Source: an uncultured Oscillospiraceae bacterium
Lineage (GTDB): Bacteria > Bacillota_A > Clostridia > Oscillospirales > Oscillospiraceae
Reading direction: 5' to 3'
Assembly: GCA_910584605.1 (NCBI GenBank)
Contig: CAJUAW010000059.1
Span: 1-16,518 of the forward strand
DNA length: 16,518 nt
The position numbers and the translations under genes were made by a program. The notes under the pieces were generated by a model that did not search any database, was not told where the DNA came from, and was given only the letters and a program-made list of their open reading frames with translations. How positions within the stretch are numbered: the stretch's first letter is position 1; each line of letters opens with the position of its first letter. Of this stretch, positions 6,380 through 12,653 are shown piece after piece.

Positions 6380-6408
6380 AGTATACCAGCATTCGGCAAA
6401 AAGCGCAA
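6380..6408 (-). promoter_or_regulatory. Promoter of the putative toxin gene
   Basis: Minus strand TTGCGC (6403-6408), 17-base spacer, TATACT (6380-6385) preceded by TGG (extended -10). Predicted start near 6373, upstream of the GGAGGTGA-led 29-aa gene. Confidence 0.65.
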
Positions 6409-6421
6409 GGTACAAATGTGA

Positions 6422-6462
6422 CAGGCACCTCTCCGGTCAATCTGGAGAGGTGCCTGTTTTTT
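6422..6462 (+). terminator. Strong plus-strand terminator
   Basis: A perfect 13-bp stem (6422-6434 with 6444-6456), 9-nt loop, then TTTTTT. It ends plus-strand transcription, most simply read-through from the antitoxin promoter, just before parS-like copy 2. Confidence 0.85.
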
Positions 6463-6467
6463 ATGCG

Positions 6468-6484
6468 GTGCCCAACTTGGGCAC
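6468..6484. promoter_or_regulatory. parS-like inverted repeat, copy 2
   Basis: GTGCCCAACTTGGGCAC, the same arms as copy 1 with the central base inverted. It lies 4 bases beyond the stop codon of the DUF4236 gene and, with copy 1, brackets the toxin-antitoxin cassette. Confidence 0.8.
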
Positions 6485-6488
6485 TTTA

Positions 6489-7484
6489 TTATCTCAACTG
6501 GGCATTAGAAAACATTATCACTGTGTTCAGCCCAGAAGCAGAATGTAGTTCTAACTCTCCATAAAGGCAAATCGGAAGCCGTCTATTATTTTTAAATCGT
6601 TTGTCTGGCCCTCCAGATTTATTAACATATTGCCATGTTTGGCCAACAACCTGCGAGTCTTTTGGAACAGCCTTATCTTCGATAAATCTGGTTGTCCTTG
6701 CAGATGTAGAAATATCACTATAATTGAGTGCTCCAATTTTCCTGCCTTGTAAAATGAATAATTTATCGGGTAAAAACAGCAATATTTCTTTACTGGTTTT
6801 GAACACAACGACATCAGCATCTGATTTGAATGGGAACGGAGGGGTTCGTGATGTTTGACAATCAATCCGTTTAACTGTATGGCCAGCACCTCCGGAATAC
6901 TTTGTATCTATAACTCTACTTGACTGCATAATGCGCCAAATCTTTTTGCTTTCACTTAAACGAACCATAGGTTCCATTCTCTGCGCTACTACTTGCATCT
7001 GATCACTGTCAATTTCATAATCCAGTTTAATCAATCCAGCAGTCCTAGCATAAATTTTGAGTGCTATGCACAAAAGAGCACCCAAAAGAAAAGGTGGAAA
7101 TGAGAACATCAAAAGGAAAAATACTACAATTCCAATAGTCGCATTTTTATCAACACTAATGGTCCTTTTTGCAGCAGCCAACAGTTCTTCTACGCCACTA
7201 GAAACCATTTGGGTGGCATCACTATTTGCAATCTCCTGGGCAGCATAATGATTTGTATCAATAGTACGAACATTGCTCGGCGCAGGTCTGGGCTTATCGG
7301 TACGAGATTCTTCAGTGTAAGAGATACCTGTTCCCGGAATAGATACTGTTCTTCGAACTGTCCCTTTTGCTGTCTTAGTTACACGGTATCCCTTTACACC
7401 CCAGCTATAACCAACGCCAGATTTACTTATGTTGATTCGGAAACCGCCACCCAAATTGATGCTTTTTCGATACCGAAAACCCAT
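6489..7484 (-). CDS. DUF4236 domain membrane protein
   Basis: A 331-aa protein. Residues 1-55 are the glycine-rich DUF4236 domain, recognisable from GFRYRKSINLGGGFRINISK and the following SGVGYSWGVKGYR and SIPGTGISY. Residues about 56-112 are a polar linker, about 114-146 one or two membrane-spanning segments (IGIVVFFLLMFSF, LLGALLCIAL), and about 147-331 a soluble domain of unknown type. The function of DUF4236 is not established; it is common in mobile elements and phage-linked loci of Firmicutes. GTAGGGGTG precedes the ATG. The base composition of the C-terminal half is noticeably more AT-rich than the replication genes, consistent with a separate acquisition. It is monocistronic in appearance and points towards parS-like copy 2. 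Confidence 0.8.
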   Translation of the reverse strand: MGFRYRKSINLGGGFRINISKSGVGYSWGVKGYRVTKTAKGTVRRTVSIPGTGISYTEESRTDKPRPAPSNVRTIDTNHYAAQEIANSDATQMVSSGVEELLAAAKRTISVDKNATIGIVVFFLLMFSFPPFLLGALLCIALKIYARTAGLIKLDYEIDSDQMQVVAQRMEPMVRLSESKKIWRIMQSSRVIDTKYSGGAGHTVKRIDCQTSRTPPFPFKSDADVVVFKTSKEILLFLPDKLFILQGRKIGALNYSDISTSARTTRFIEDKAVPKDSQVVGQTWQYVNKSGGPDKRFKNNRRLPICLYGELELHSASGLNTVIMFSNAQLR

Positions 7485-7524
7485 TCACACCCCTACTTTC
7501 TATATCTATTTGGTGCTAGAGCAT

Positions 7525-7857
7525 TCATCCATTATTACATTGTGACACTTTAAACTCAATAAACGCCATGACCTCCTCCTGCACTTTCGGGGGGAGGCTG
7601 TTATATCTCATGACAAGATACGGCTGATCCTGTATCGCCAAGTTTTTGGGCTCCGTCTCCCCTAGCAGCTCACTGGTGGTGACACCCAGATACTGGGCCA
7701 GGAGCTGGACTTTCTCAACGGAGGGCACTTGCCCTCTTGCCTCGATATTGTTTATGAAGCTGGTCCCTACACCGCTTTCACGGCAGGCCACAGTAGGCTT
7801 TACTCCCCTTAGTTGGCAGTGCATCTTGACATTTTGTACAAAAAGCTGCTTGTCCAA
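7525..7857 (-). CDS. XRE-family regulator, copy A
   Basis: A 110-aa protein with a Cro/CI-type helix-turn-helix at residues 5-65 (QNVKMHCQLRGVKPTVA, SGVGTSFINNIE, VEKVQLLAQYLGVTTSELLG). The C-terminal 40 residues (LVMRYNSLPPKVQEEVMAFI) form a probable dimerisation helix pair. It starts with TTG, supported by an AAGGAGTG site 7-8 bases upstream and by the same TTG start in its paralogue. About three quarters of residues match copy B by eye. Upstream lies a promoter/operator block shared with copy B, so self-regulation is likely. Such proteins usually repress the lytic or mobilisation genes of their element. Confidence 0.9.
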   Translation of the reverse strand: MDKQLFVQNVKMHCQLRGVKPTVACRESGVGTSFINNIEARGQVPSVEKVQLLAQYLGVTTSELLGETEPKNLAIQDQPYLVMRYNSLPPKVQEEVMAFIEFKVSQCNNG

Positions 7858-7923
7858 GAGGTGTCACTCCTTAATAGAGAATTGTGCAAATGAGAGAAAG
7901 GTCACTATCAAGGAAAATGATTG

Positions 7924-7983
7924 TTGACAGTTCACTTTCAAGGATTTATGATTTAGGCAAGAGTTGACTGTATGTCAAGGAAA
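7924..7983. promoter_or_regulatory. Divergent promoter/operator block A
   Basis: Plus strand: TTGACA (7924-7929), 17 bases, TATGAT (7947-7952). Within the 39-bp segment 7945-7983, repeated almost exactly at 8449-8487, lies the inverted repeat TTGAC-TGTAT-GTCAA, which also provides a minus-strand -35 (TTGACA) for regulator A with a weak -10. The motif TCAAGGA recurs at 7908, 7938 and 7975; the first two are part of a 13-bp direct repeat TCACT(A/T)TCAAGGA spaced 30 bases. This looks like an XRE operator array. The plus-strand promoter here reads into the 3' end of regulator B in antisense. Confidence 0.7.
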
Positions 7984-8018
7984 AATCTTCGTGAACCCTT
8001 TAGTCCTTTTGGGCACAT

Positions 8019-8351
8019 TTATTTTTTCTCTGCTTGCTGGGCCACCTTGAACTCAATAAACGCCATGACCTCCTCCTGCACCTTTTGGGGAAGGCTGTTG
8101 TATCTCATAACCAGATACGGCTGATCCTGTATCGCCAAGTTTTGGGGCTTCGCCTCTCCCAACAGCTCACTGGTAGTGACATTTAGATAAGCTGCCAACT
8201 GTTGGACTTTGAACACAGATGGGGCACTTCCCTTTTCGATGTTGTTTATAAAACTTGTACCAACACCGCTCTCTCGCATGGCGATAGTGGGTTTTACCCC
8301 CCGGAGTTTGCAATACATTTTGACGTTTTGCACAAATTCAGGGGTGCCCAA
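8019..8351 (-). CDS. XRE-family regulator, copy B
   Basis: A 110-aa paralogue of the 7525-7857 gene, with the same helix-turn-helix (SGVGTSFINNIEKG, VFKVQQLAAYLNVTTSELLG) and nearly identical C-terminal half. It starts with TTG, with GAGGAGTG 8 bases upstream. Differences cluster in the recognition-proximal segment (ACRESG versus AMRESG) and around the turn after the third helix (EARGQVPSV versus EKGSAPSV), so the two may differ in operator preference. Gene plus promoter block form a tandem duplication with a period of about 500 bases. Copy B is next to the rightward operon and is the better candidate to control it. Confidence 0.9.
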   Translation of the reverse strand: MGTPEFVQNVKMYCKLRGVKPTIAMRESGVGTSFINNIEKGSAPSVFKVQQLAAYLNVTTSELLGEAKPQNLAIQDQPYLVMRYNSLPQKVQEEVMAFIEFKVAQQAEKK

Positions 8352-8427
8352 GGAAAATCACTCCTCTAAAATAAAGAAATAGGCTAAATGACGAAAATAC
8401 GTAAATTTATAAATTTACTAATTTTTA

Positions 8428-8487
8428 TTGACATTAGTAGATTTAGAATTTATGATGTAGGCAAGGGTTGACTGTATGTCAAGGAAA
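8428..8487. promoter_or_regulatory. Divergent promoter/operator block B
   Basis: Plus strand: TTGACA (8428-8433), 17 bases, TATGAT (8451-8456), the main candidate promoter for the rightward operon starting at 8680. Minus strand: TTGACA (8477-8482), 17 bases, TACATC (8454-8459), for regulator B. The operator-like TTGAC-TGTAT-GTCAA lies between 8468 and 8482. The 39 bases 8449-8487 copy 7945-7983 with two differences. Confidence 0.72.
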
Positions 8488-8664
8488 GAGGGAAAACGCA
8501 GTTCCCCCTAGACCAGACGATAATCCGCTTAGAAAAAGAACCTGGCCCCCCTTAATCTTTTCAGGGGGGGACAGCGGAAACAAGGTGGCAGGCGGAACAA
8601 CAAGATTCTAAGTCAAGGATATACTACCATTTTCTTGACTTAAAATCAAGCCCAAGAGACAGAG
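8488..8664 (+). other. Long leader of the rightward operon with operator-like repeats
   Basis: No gene is seen here. It would be the untranslated leader of transcripts from block B. It holds a C6T / AG6 hairpin (near 8550-8572) without a T-tract, and a perfect 9-bp inverted repeat TAAGTCAAG (8609-8617) / CTTGACTTA (8634-8642). The latter carries the same GTCAAGGA core as the regulator operators and is probably an extra repressor site or a looping partner. Confidence 0.5.
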
Positions 8665-8679
8665 AAGGAGGTGATTTGT

Positions 8680-8883
8680 TTGGAAATCAAAAAATATCGG
8701 GAGTTGGCAGGGATTACCCCGGCTGAACTGGCCCGGATTATGGGCGTGGACCAGGCGGCAGTAACCCGGTGGGAACGGGGGCTTGTTTTGCCCCGGGCGG
8801 CCAAAATTCCAAAATTAGCTGATTTGTTTGGTTGCACCATCGACCAGCTATACGGCCGGGAGCCGCCTGCGGAATCCAGCTGA
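8680..8883 (+). CDS. Small XRE-family DNA-binding protein
   Basis: A 67-aa protein that is almost entirely one helix-turn-helix domain: MEIKKYRELAGITPAELARI, then MGVDQAAVTRWERGLVLP and IPKLADLFGCTIDQLYG. The TTG at 8680 is the likely start: the perfect AAGGAGG (8665-8671) overlaps the GTG at 8671 and is spaced correctly only for 8680. It is the first gene of the rightward operon, opposite the two XRE repressors, as Cro is to CI in lambdoid phages. Its partner relation to them is inferred from layout only. Confidence 0.85.
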   Translation: MEIKKYRELAGITPAELARIMGVDQAAVTRWERGLVLPRAAKIPKLADLFGCTIDQLYGREPPAESS

Positions 8884-8918
8884 TATTTCGACCATACACC
8901 AGAAAGGAGTGAAAGTCC

Positions 8919-9395
8919 ATGCCGGAGAACTTCCGGAATATCTACAAAATCGCTCGTCGTGCTGCCGGTTACACTCAGGAAGCGGCAGCAGAAATGATGA
9001 ACCTCTCCGTGGAAAGCCTGCGGGCCTACGAGACAGGCCGCAGAATACCAGCTGGAGATGTGGTGCTGCAAATGGTGATCTGTTACAACGCCCAGCGACT
9101 GGCCGTCCAGCACCTGCAGGAGACCAATATTCTGTTCAACAGCGTGGTTCCCCCGCTGGAAGATCGGAACATGCTGGAGGTGGCGGTGCGGATTTACAAC
9201 CGTCTGCGTAGCTTCCAAGAGGATAACCGCCTGGACCGGCTTTTAGCCATCGCCGAGGATGGGATCATTGACGACCAGGAGCGCCCCGAGTTTGAGGCCA
9301 TCATCGCGGACCTGCGGCAGATCATTCAGTCCGGTCTGGAGCTGGATGTGTTCTGCGGCGGCCAGGTGTCCAACAGGAAGGGGGACAGCGTATGA
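8919..9395 (+). CDS. Helix-turn-helix protein of the rightward operon
   Basis: A 158-aa protein. Residues 8-48 match a Cro/CI-type helix-turn-helix (YKIARRAAGYTQEAAAEMMN, LSVESLRAYETGRRIP), followed by a helical middle part and an acidic C-terminal region (about 95-145) with no motif that I recognise. AAAGGAGTG precedes the ATG at good spacing. It follows the small XRE gene by 35 bases and overlaps the next gene by four bases (ATGA), so the three are cotranscribed. Probably an operon regulator; a direct role in replication or excision is possible. Confidence 0.82.
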   Translation: MPENFRNIYKIARRAAGYTQEAAAEMMNLSVESLRAYETGRRIPAGDVVLQMVICYNAQRLAVQHLQETNILFNSVVPPLEDRNMLEVAVRIYNRLRSFQEDNRLDRLLAIAEDGIIDDQERPEFEAIIADLRQIIQSGLELDVFCGGQVSNRKGDSV

Positions 9396-9622
9396 GCAGC
9401 CATTACAACGAGATCAAAGAAAAACGGCAGATCCTCCGGGACATCTACGGCGGGATGATGACCATAGCAGACCTGACCAAGGAGCTGGGGTATGGATCCC
9501 CTAAGTCCGCCCGCGCCTGGCTGGCCACGGTGGGGGTAGAGGCGGTAAGGGTCGGTCGGGGTATCCGTTACGAAACCGACCAGGTGGCCAAGGCCATCGT
9601 GGACGGACGGGGGATGGTGTGA
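9392..9622 (+). CDS. Excisionase-like small DNA-binding protein
   Basis: A 76-aa protein with a winged-helix/MerR-like pattern: TIADLTKELGYGSPKSARAW, then VGVEAVRVGRGIRYETDQVA, the arrangement of recognition helix followed by a basic wing typical of Xis/AlpA-type proteins. These bend DNA at attachment sites and push tyrosine integrases towards excision. Its start overlaps the preceding stop (ATGA). If it is the Xis, it lies several kilobases away from the integrases, under the control of the XRE promoter, which would link excision to derepression. The DNA-binding fold is fairly sure; the Xis role is inferred. Confidence 0.7.
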   Translation: MSSHYNEIKEKRQILRDIYGGMMTIADLTKELGYGSPKSARAWLATVGVEAVRVGRGIRYETDQVAKAIVDGRGMV

Positions 9623-9624
9623 CC

Positions 9625-9747
9625 ATGTGGAGGAGACTGTTTGAGGCTTACCCCTGGCTGGAGGACCTTTTCAACTGGGCACTGTTAACCCTTGCGGGAG
9701 GAGCATTCTTACTGGCATTAGCTATGTACTTAGGGAGGATGGCATGA
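9625..9747 (+). CDS. 40-aa single-pass membrane peptide
   Basis: MWRRLFEAYPWLEDLFNWAL followed by LTLAGGAFLLALAMYLGRMA: a basic start, an aromatic amphipathic stretch, then a transmembrane helix at about residues 18-36. It starts two bases after the previous stop and its end overlaps the next gene by four bases (ATGA), so it is embedded in the operon and likely translated by coupling. I do not recognise the family. It could anchor a complex at the membrane, but nothing in the sequence says what. Confidence 0.65.
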   Translation: MWRRLFEAYPWLEDLFNWALLTLAGGAFLLALAMYLGRMA

Positions 9748-10019
9748 TGAATACCGAAAAGAGAATCCTGCCCAAGGCCACCAAGTCCAGCCTGGTGAAG
9801 CTGGTCCGGGCCAAGGGCTACGATGTGCCCTCCCTCTACCAGGCTGTTTTCGAGCGGCATGGCCGCGCTTTCTGGCTACGCTGGGTGGACAAGGGGAAAG
9901 CTCCCCATTCGGCATATTACACCGGAGCGGGCGGCCGGCCGGTCCTGCAGGTCGATAAAACGTGGATCGACCTCACTATGGCGGAGGTAATCCAGTTTGG
10001 TCTGTACGAGGAGAAATAA
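9744..10019 (+). CDS. Conserved-looking 91-aa protein of unknown function
   Basis: A 91-aa basic protein beginning MMNTEKRILPKATKSSLVKL, with a middle segment FERHGRAFWLRWVDKGKAPH and an acidic C-terminus. I do not recognise it. The ATG overlaps the stop of the membrane peptide, implying coupled translation. A second ATG at 9747 is equally possible. Its stop codon lies within the T-tract side of a minus-strand terminator that ends a candidate antisense RNA, so the 3' end of this mRNA may be shaped by that structure. Confidence 0.75.
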   Translation: MMNTEKRILPKATKSSLVKLVRAKGYDVPSLYQAVFERHGRAFWLRWVDKGKAPHSAYYTGAGGRPVLQVDKTWIDLTMAEVIQFGLYEEK

Positions 10020-10083
10020 AAAAATCCCGCATGACTGTGAGCGCAGCCACGCGGGACCTGTACTCAAAGAGTACAATAAGGAC
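10018..10083 (-). ncRNA. Candidate 66-nt antisense small RNA
   Basis: Minus-strand promoter TTGCCA-17-TATCAT at 10090-10118 points to a transcript starting near 10083. It contains a perfect GTACTC-AAA-GAGTAC hairpin (10060-10074) and ends in a strong terminator: stem 10025-10056 (TCCCGC/GCGGGA outside, CTG/CAG inside) followed by seven T. The T-tract exists only on the minus strand, so the terminator serves a minus-strand RNA, though no minus-strand gene lies within several kilobases. It lies just upstream of the replication genes, where plasmids often encode counter-transcribed RNAs. Confidence 0.6.
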
Positions 10084-10089
10084 ATGTTT

Positions 10090-10118
10090 ATGATAACACA
10101 GCGAAATGGATTTGGCAA
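10090..10118 (-). promoter_or_regulatory. Promoter of the candidate small RNA
   Basis: Minus strand TTGCCA (10113-10118), 17-base spacer, TATCAT (10090-10095) preceded by TGT, giving an extended -10. No reading frame follows; a terminator lies about 65 bases downstream. Confidence 0.6.
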
Positions 10119-10133
10119 GGGGGTAGTGAAAAA

Positions 10134-10385
10134 ATGACGCCGAAGGATTTGAAAGACCGGCTCCTTGAGATAATCGATATCTTAGATGCAATGCCAGACA
10201 ACGTTAAGGTCATCCAAGCTATGGCCGTCGTAAGACCAGTAGGGCAAGGACACATCCTGATCCATGAGGGCCTGGATTCGGTTGCGGCCTCGCTGGGCAT
10301 CGAATCTCACAAGGTCATTGATTCTGGCCTCCACCTGACTAAACGGATTACCATGGACGGCCTTGAGCTAATCCAGTATGTGTAG
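10134..10385 (+). CDS. Small protein of unknown function
   Basis: An 83-aa protein (MTPKDLKDRLLEIIDILDAM to DGLELIQYV). It has an amphipathic N-terminal helix and a mixed C-terminal half with SVAASLGIESHKVIDSGLHL. I do not recognise a family. An AAGGGGGT lies about 10 bases before the ATG. It sits between the candidate antisense RNA and the replication gene. The 53-base gap after it has a GTAGCT/AGCTAC inverted repeat (10392-10420), which may fold in the leader of the next gene. Confidence 0.65.
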   Translation: MTPKDLKDRLLEIIDILDAMPDNVKVIQAMAVVRPVGQGHILIHEGLDSVAASLGIESHKVIDSGLHLTKRITMDGLELIQYV

Positions 10386-10438
10386 GCCATACGGTAGCTA
10401 AATGAGTTCGGTGCTAAAAGCTACACTAAGAATGGGGG

Positions 10439-11275
10439 GTGAAGGATATACCAGATCATCATTTTAATCCTGTGCTGGCTCAGACCTATGGGGTAGACGT
10501 CGCTGTTTTCCTGCATAACATCTATTTTTGGCTCAAGCATAACAAGGCTTATGAGAAGAATTTTTACGAGGGTAGATACTGGACATTCAACTCCTTGTCC
10601 GCTTTCTGTGAGGCGCACCCGTACTGGAGCAGACGGCAGATCGAGCGTATCATTTCCGCCTGCAAGAAGAACAGCCTGCTTCTGACAGGCTGCTTCAACC
10701 AGGACAAGCGGGACAGGACAAGCTGGTATTCCCTCTCCGACAAAGCGATGGCCTATTTCGCAGAGTGCGCCACAGAAACGGCTGGATGCATTTCACCAAA
10801 CGGTGAAATGCAAAACACGGAACGGGGACAATCATTTCACCAAACGGGGACACCATTACCAGATATAAACCCAGATAACAGCCTAACAGATAATCCCCCC
10901 AAAGCCCCCCAGGGGGCGGCGGGCTCAGGAAAGCCAAAGCGGGGCCGAGCAGCAAAGGCGGCGCCCGATTGGAAGCCGGAGCGGTTTGAGGGCTTCTGGC
11001 GGATGTACCCGCTGAAGAAGTCCAAACAGGCGGCGATACGCGCCTGGGACTCACTGTGTCCGGACGACAGGCTGCTGGCGGTGATGGGACATGCCCTCCA
11101 GCGCCAGCTGGCCAGCCCGGAGTGGCAGCGCAAGATCCGCGAGGAGGGCGGCCAGGGCATTCCCTACCCCGCCACCTGGCTCAACGGCCGGCGCTGGGAG
11201 GACGAAGCTCAGCCGAACCGGGCAGCTATGTCGGCCCCGGCCCGGGAGGGAGGTGGAGACTGTGGATTCCGCTGA
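10439..11275 (+). CDS. Replication initiator/primosome protein (phage-type)
   Basis: A 278-aa protein with two domains. Residues 1-105 are a winged-helix N-terminus seen in phage and mobile-element replication proteins (DHHFNPVLAQTYGVDVAVFL, then FYEGRYWTFNSLSAFCEAHP and WSRRQIERIISACKKNSLLL). Residues 180-255 are a C-terminal domain (FEGFWRMYPLKKSKQAAIRA, ending IPYPATWLNGRRWEDE) common in helicase loaders and phage replisome proteins. The linker (about 106-175) is low-complexity, and its DNA carries iteron-like repeats. GTG start at 10439, with a G-rich stretch just upstream but no textbook binding site, so the exact start is less sure. It overlaps the helicase gene by 14 bases, so it probably recruits that helicase to the element's origin. 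Confidence 0.82.
   Translation: MKDIPDHHFNPVLAQTYGVDVAVFLHNIYFWLKHNKAYEKNFYEGRYWTFNSLSAFCEAHPYWSRRQIERIISACKKNSLLLTGCFNQDKRDRTSWYSLSDKAMAYFAECATETAGCISPNGEMQNTERGQSFHQTGTPLPDINPDNSLTDNPPKAPQGAAGSGKPKRGRAAKAAPDWKPERFEGFWRMYPLKKSKQAAIRAWDSLCPDDRLLAVMGHALQRQLASPEWQRKIREEGGQGIPYPATWLNGRRWEDEAQPNRAAMSAPAREGGGDCGFR
10787..10852. repeat. Iteron-like repeats inside the initiator gene: candidate origin
   Basis: A perfect inverted repeat TGCATTTCACC-AAAC-GGTGAAATGCA (arms 10787-10797 and 10802-10812), a second copy of CATTTCACCAAACGG at 10833-10847, and direct repeats ACGGGGACA at 10822-10830 and 10844-10852. All lie in the linker-coding part, as origins lie inside the initiator gene in phage lambda and relatives. 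Their origin role is inferred. Confidence 0.6.
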
Positions 11276-12635
11276 GACCGCGGCCTACGGCCGGAATATC
11301 TGGGCGGAGCAGTCGGTGGTCGGCTCCATGCTCATTGACGCCCGTGTGGTAGGTCTGGTGATGGCCAGCCTCACGGAGACCGATTTTCTCCTGGAAGCGG
11401 ACCGGCGGCTGTTTCGGGCCTTCCAGACCCGCTTTGCCAAAGACCAGACGCTGGACCCGGTTTTAATCTGTCAGGAAGCAGGGCCGGGAGATGAAACGCT
11501 GCGGACCTATGCGCTCCAGCTCTTGGACACCACCCCCACAGCGGCCAACGTGGAGGAATACATAGAGCTGGTTCGGGAAAACACCCGGATGACCAAAGGC
11601 CGCAGTCTCGGCCCGGAGATAGCGGCCAGTCTGACCGAAGAAGAAATGTGCCGTCTGTTTCAACAGGGTCTGGAGCTTTTCTCTGACCGGGGCCGGGATG
11701 ACGAGGCGGACATGGCGAAGGCCGCTCTGGAGTTCAACGACTTTCTGGACCACACGCCCGACTATCTCCCCTGGGGCTTCCCCCTGCTGGACGAAAATCT
11801 GGACGTCTCACCCGGTATGCTGGTGGTGCTGGGCGGCCGGCCCTCAGACGGCAAGACCGCCCTGGCCCTCCACATGGCCTACGCTCAGGCGGAGCAGAAA
11901 AACGTGGGCTACTTTACCCTGGAGGACGACCGGAACACCCTGTTCTCCCGTCTCAAGGCCGCCGTTTCAGGGGTGCCACTGCGGAACATCCTGCGGAGAA
12001 AGCTAAACGAGTGGGAGTACAAGCTCCTGGCCGACGTCAACGATGAGATTGTAAAGCGCAGGCTCACCATCATCGACGCCGCCGGCATGACCGTGAACGA
12101 CATCATCACCCGGACCCACGCCAAAAAATTTGATGTCATCTACGTCGATTATCTCCAGATGGTCCGCCCTGCGATTCGTGGCCGGGGCACCCGGCAGGAC
12201 GAGGTGGCCGACATATCCCGATCTCTGGCTGACATGGCCCGCAACAGCGGCATTGTGGTCGTTGCCCTGGCCCAGCTCTCCCGACCGGCACAGAAGGGAA
12301 AGCGGGAAGCCCCCCTCATGGCCGACCTGAAAGAGAGCGGCCAGATCGAACAGGACGCCAACGTGATCCTGTTCGTCTGGAGAGAAGATGAGACCAGCAG
12401 CAAAACGCCCCGGCACCTCACCTTGGCCAAGAACAAGCTGGGCCTGTTAGGTCAGTGGGGGATCGTCTTTGACGGGGCAACGCAAAAATTCCTTCCAGAG
12501 CTGCAATCAGACCAGCCGGTGGCAAAGCGGAAAGAGCCAGAGTACAAACAGCAGTTATTCTACGAACTCCCCGGCGGCGAGCCGCTGCCCTGGGAGGACG
12601 AATATGACCACCTCGGCGCGGCGCCGAAACCATAA
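11262..12635 (+). CDS. dnaB: DnaB-type replicative helicase
   Basis: A 457-aa protein, the normal size for DnaB. Residues about 8-100 are the N-terminal domain (NIWAEQSVVGSMLIDARVVG), then a linker helix, and from about 170 the RecA-like ATPase. Walker A is GGRPSDGKT (residues 191-199), Walker B lies in FDVIYVDYLQM, and the later motifs are LAQLSRPAQKG, LKESGQIEQDANVILFVWRE and the arginine-rich end of the core. It unwinds DNA 5' to 3' ahead of the replisome as a hexamer. The GTG at 11262 is chosen because of the AGGGAGGTGGAG just upstream and because the domain begins there; longer readings run into the preceding gene. It replicates the element, paired with the initiator gene it overlaps. 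Confidence 0.92.
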   Translation: MDSAETAAYGRNIWAEQSVVGSMLIDARVVGLVMASLTETDFLLEADRRLFRAFQTRFAKDQTLDPVLICQEAGPGDETLRTYALQLLDTTPTAANVEEYIELVRENTRMTKGRSLGPEIAASLTEEEMCRLFQQGLELFSDRGRDDEADMAKAALEFNDFLDHTPDYLPWGFPLLDENLDVSPGMLVVLGGRPSDGKTALALHMAYAQAEQKNVGYFTLEDDRNTLFSRLKAAVSGVPLRNILRRKLNEWEYKLLADVNDEIVKRRLTIIDAAGMTVNDIITRTHAKKFDVIYVDYLQMVRPAIRGRGTRQDEVADISRSLADMARNSGIVVVALAQLSRPAQKGKREAPLMADLKESGQIEQDANVILFVWREDETSSKTPRHLTLAKNKLGLLGQWGIVFDGATQKFLPELQSDQPVAKRKEPEYKQQLFYELPGGEPLPWEDEYDHLGAAPKP

Positions 12636-12653
12636 AACGAGAGGACGAGTACA

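Noticed and set aside
8550..8572. C-run/G-run hairpin as a terminator
   Set aside because: No T-tract follows on either strand, so it is kept only as a leader structure.
10031..10093. 20-codon plus-strand frame MTVSAATRDL
   Set aside because: It lies within the terminator and hairpins of the candidate sRNA and has no ribosome binding site.
11091..11261. Longer N-terminus for the helicase
   Set aside because: It would overlap the conserved C-terminal domain of the initiator gene, and its translation (Ser/Arg/Pro-rich) does not look like DnaB.
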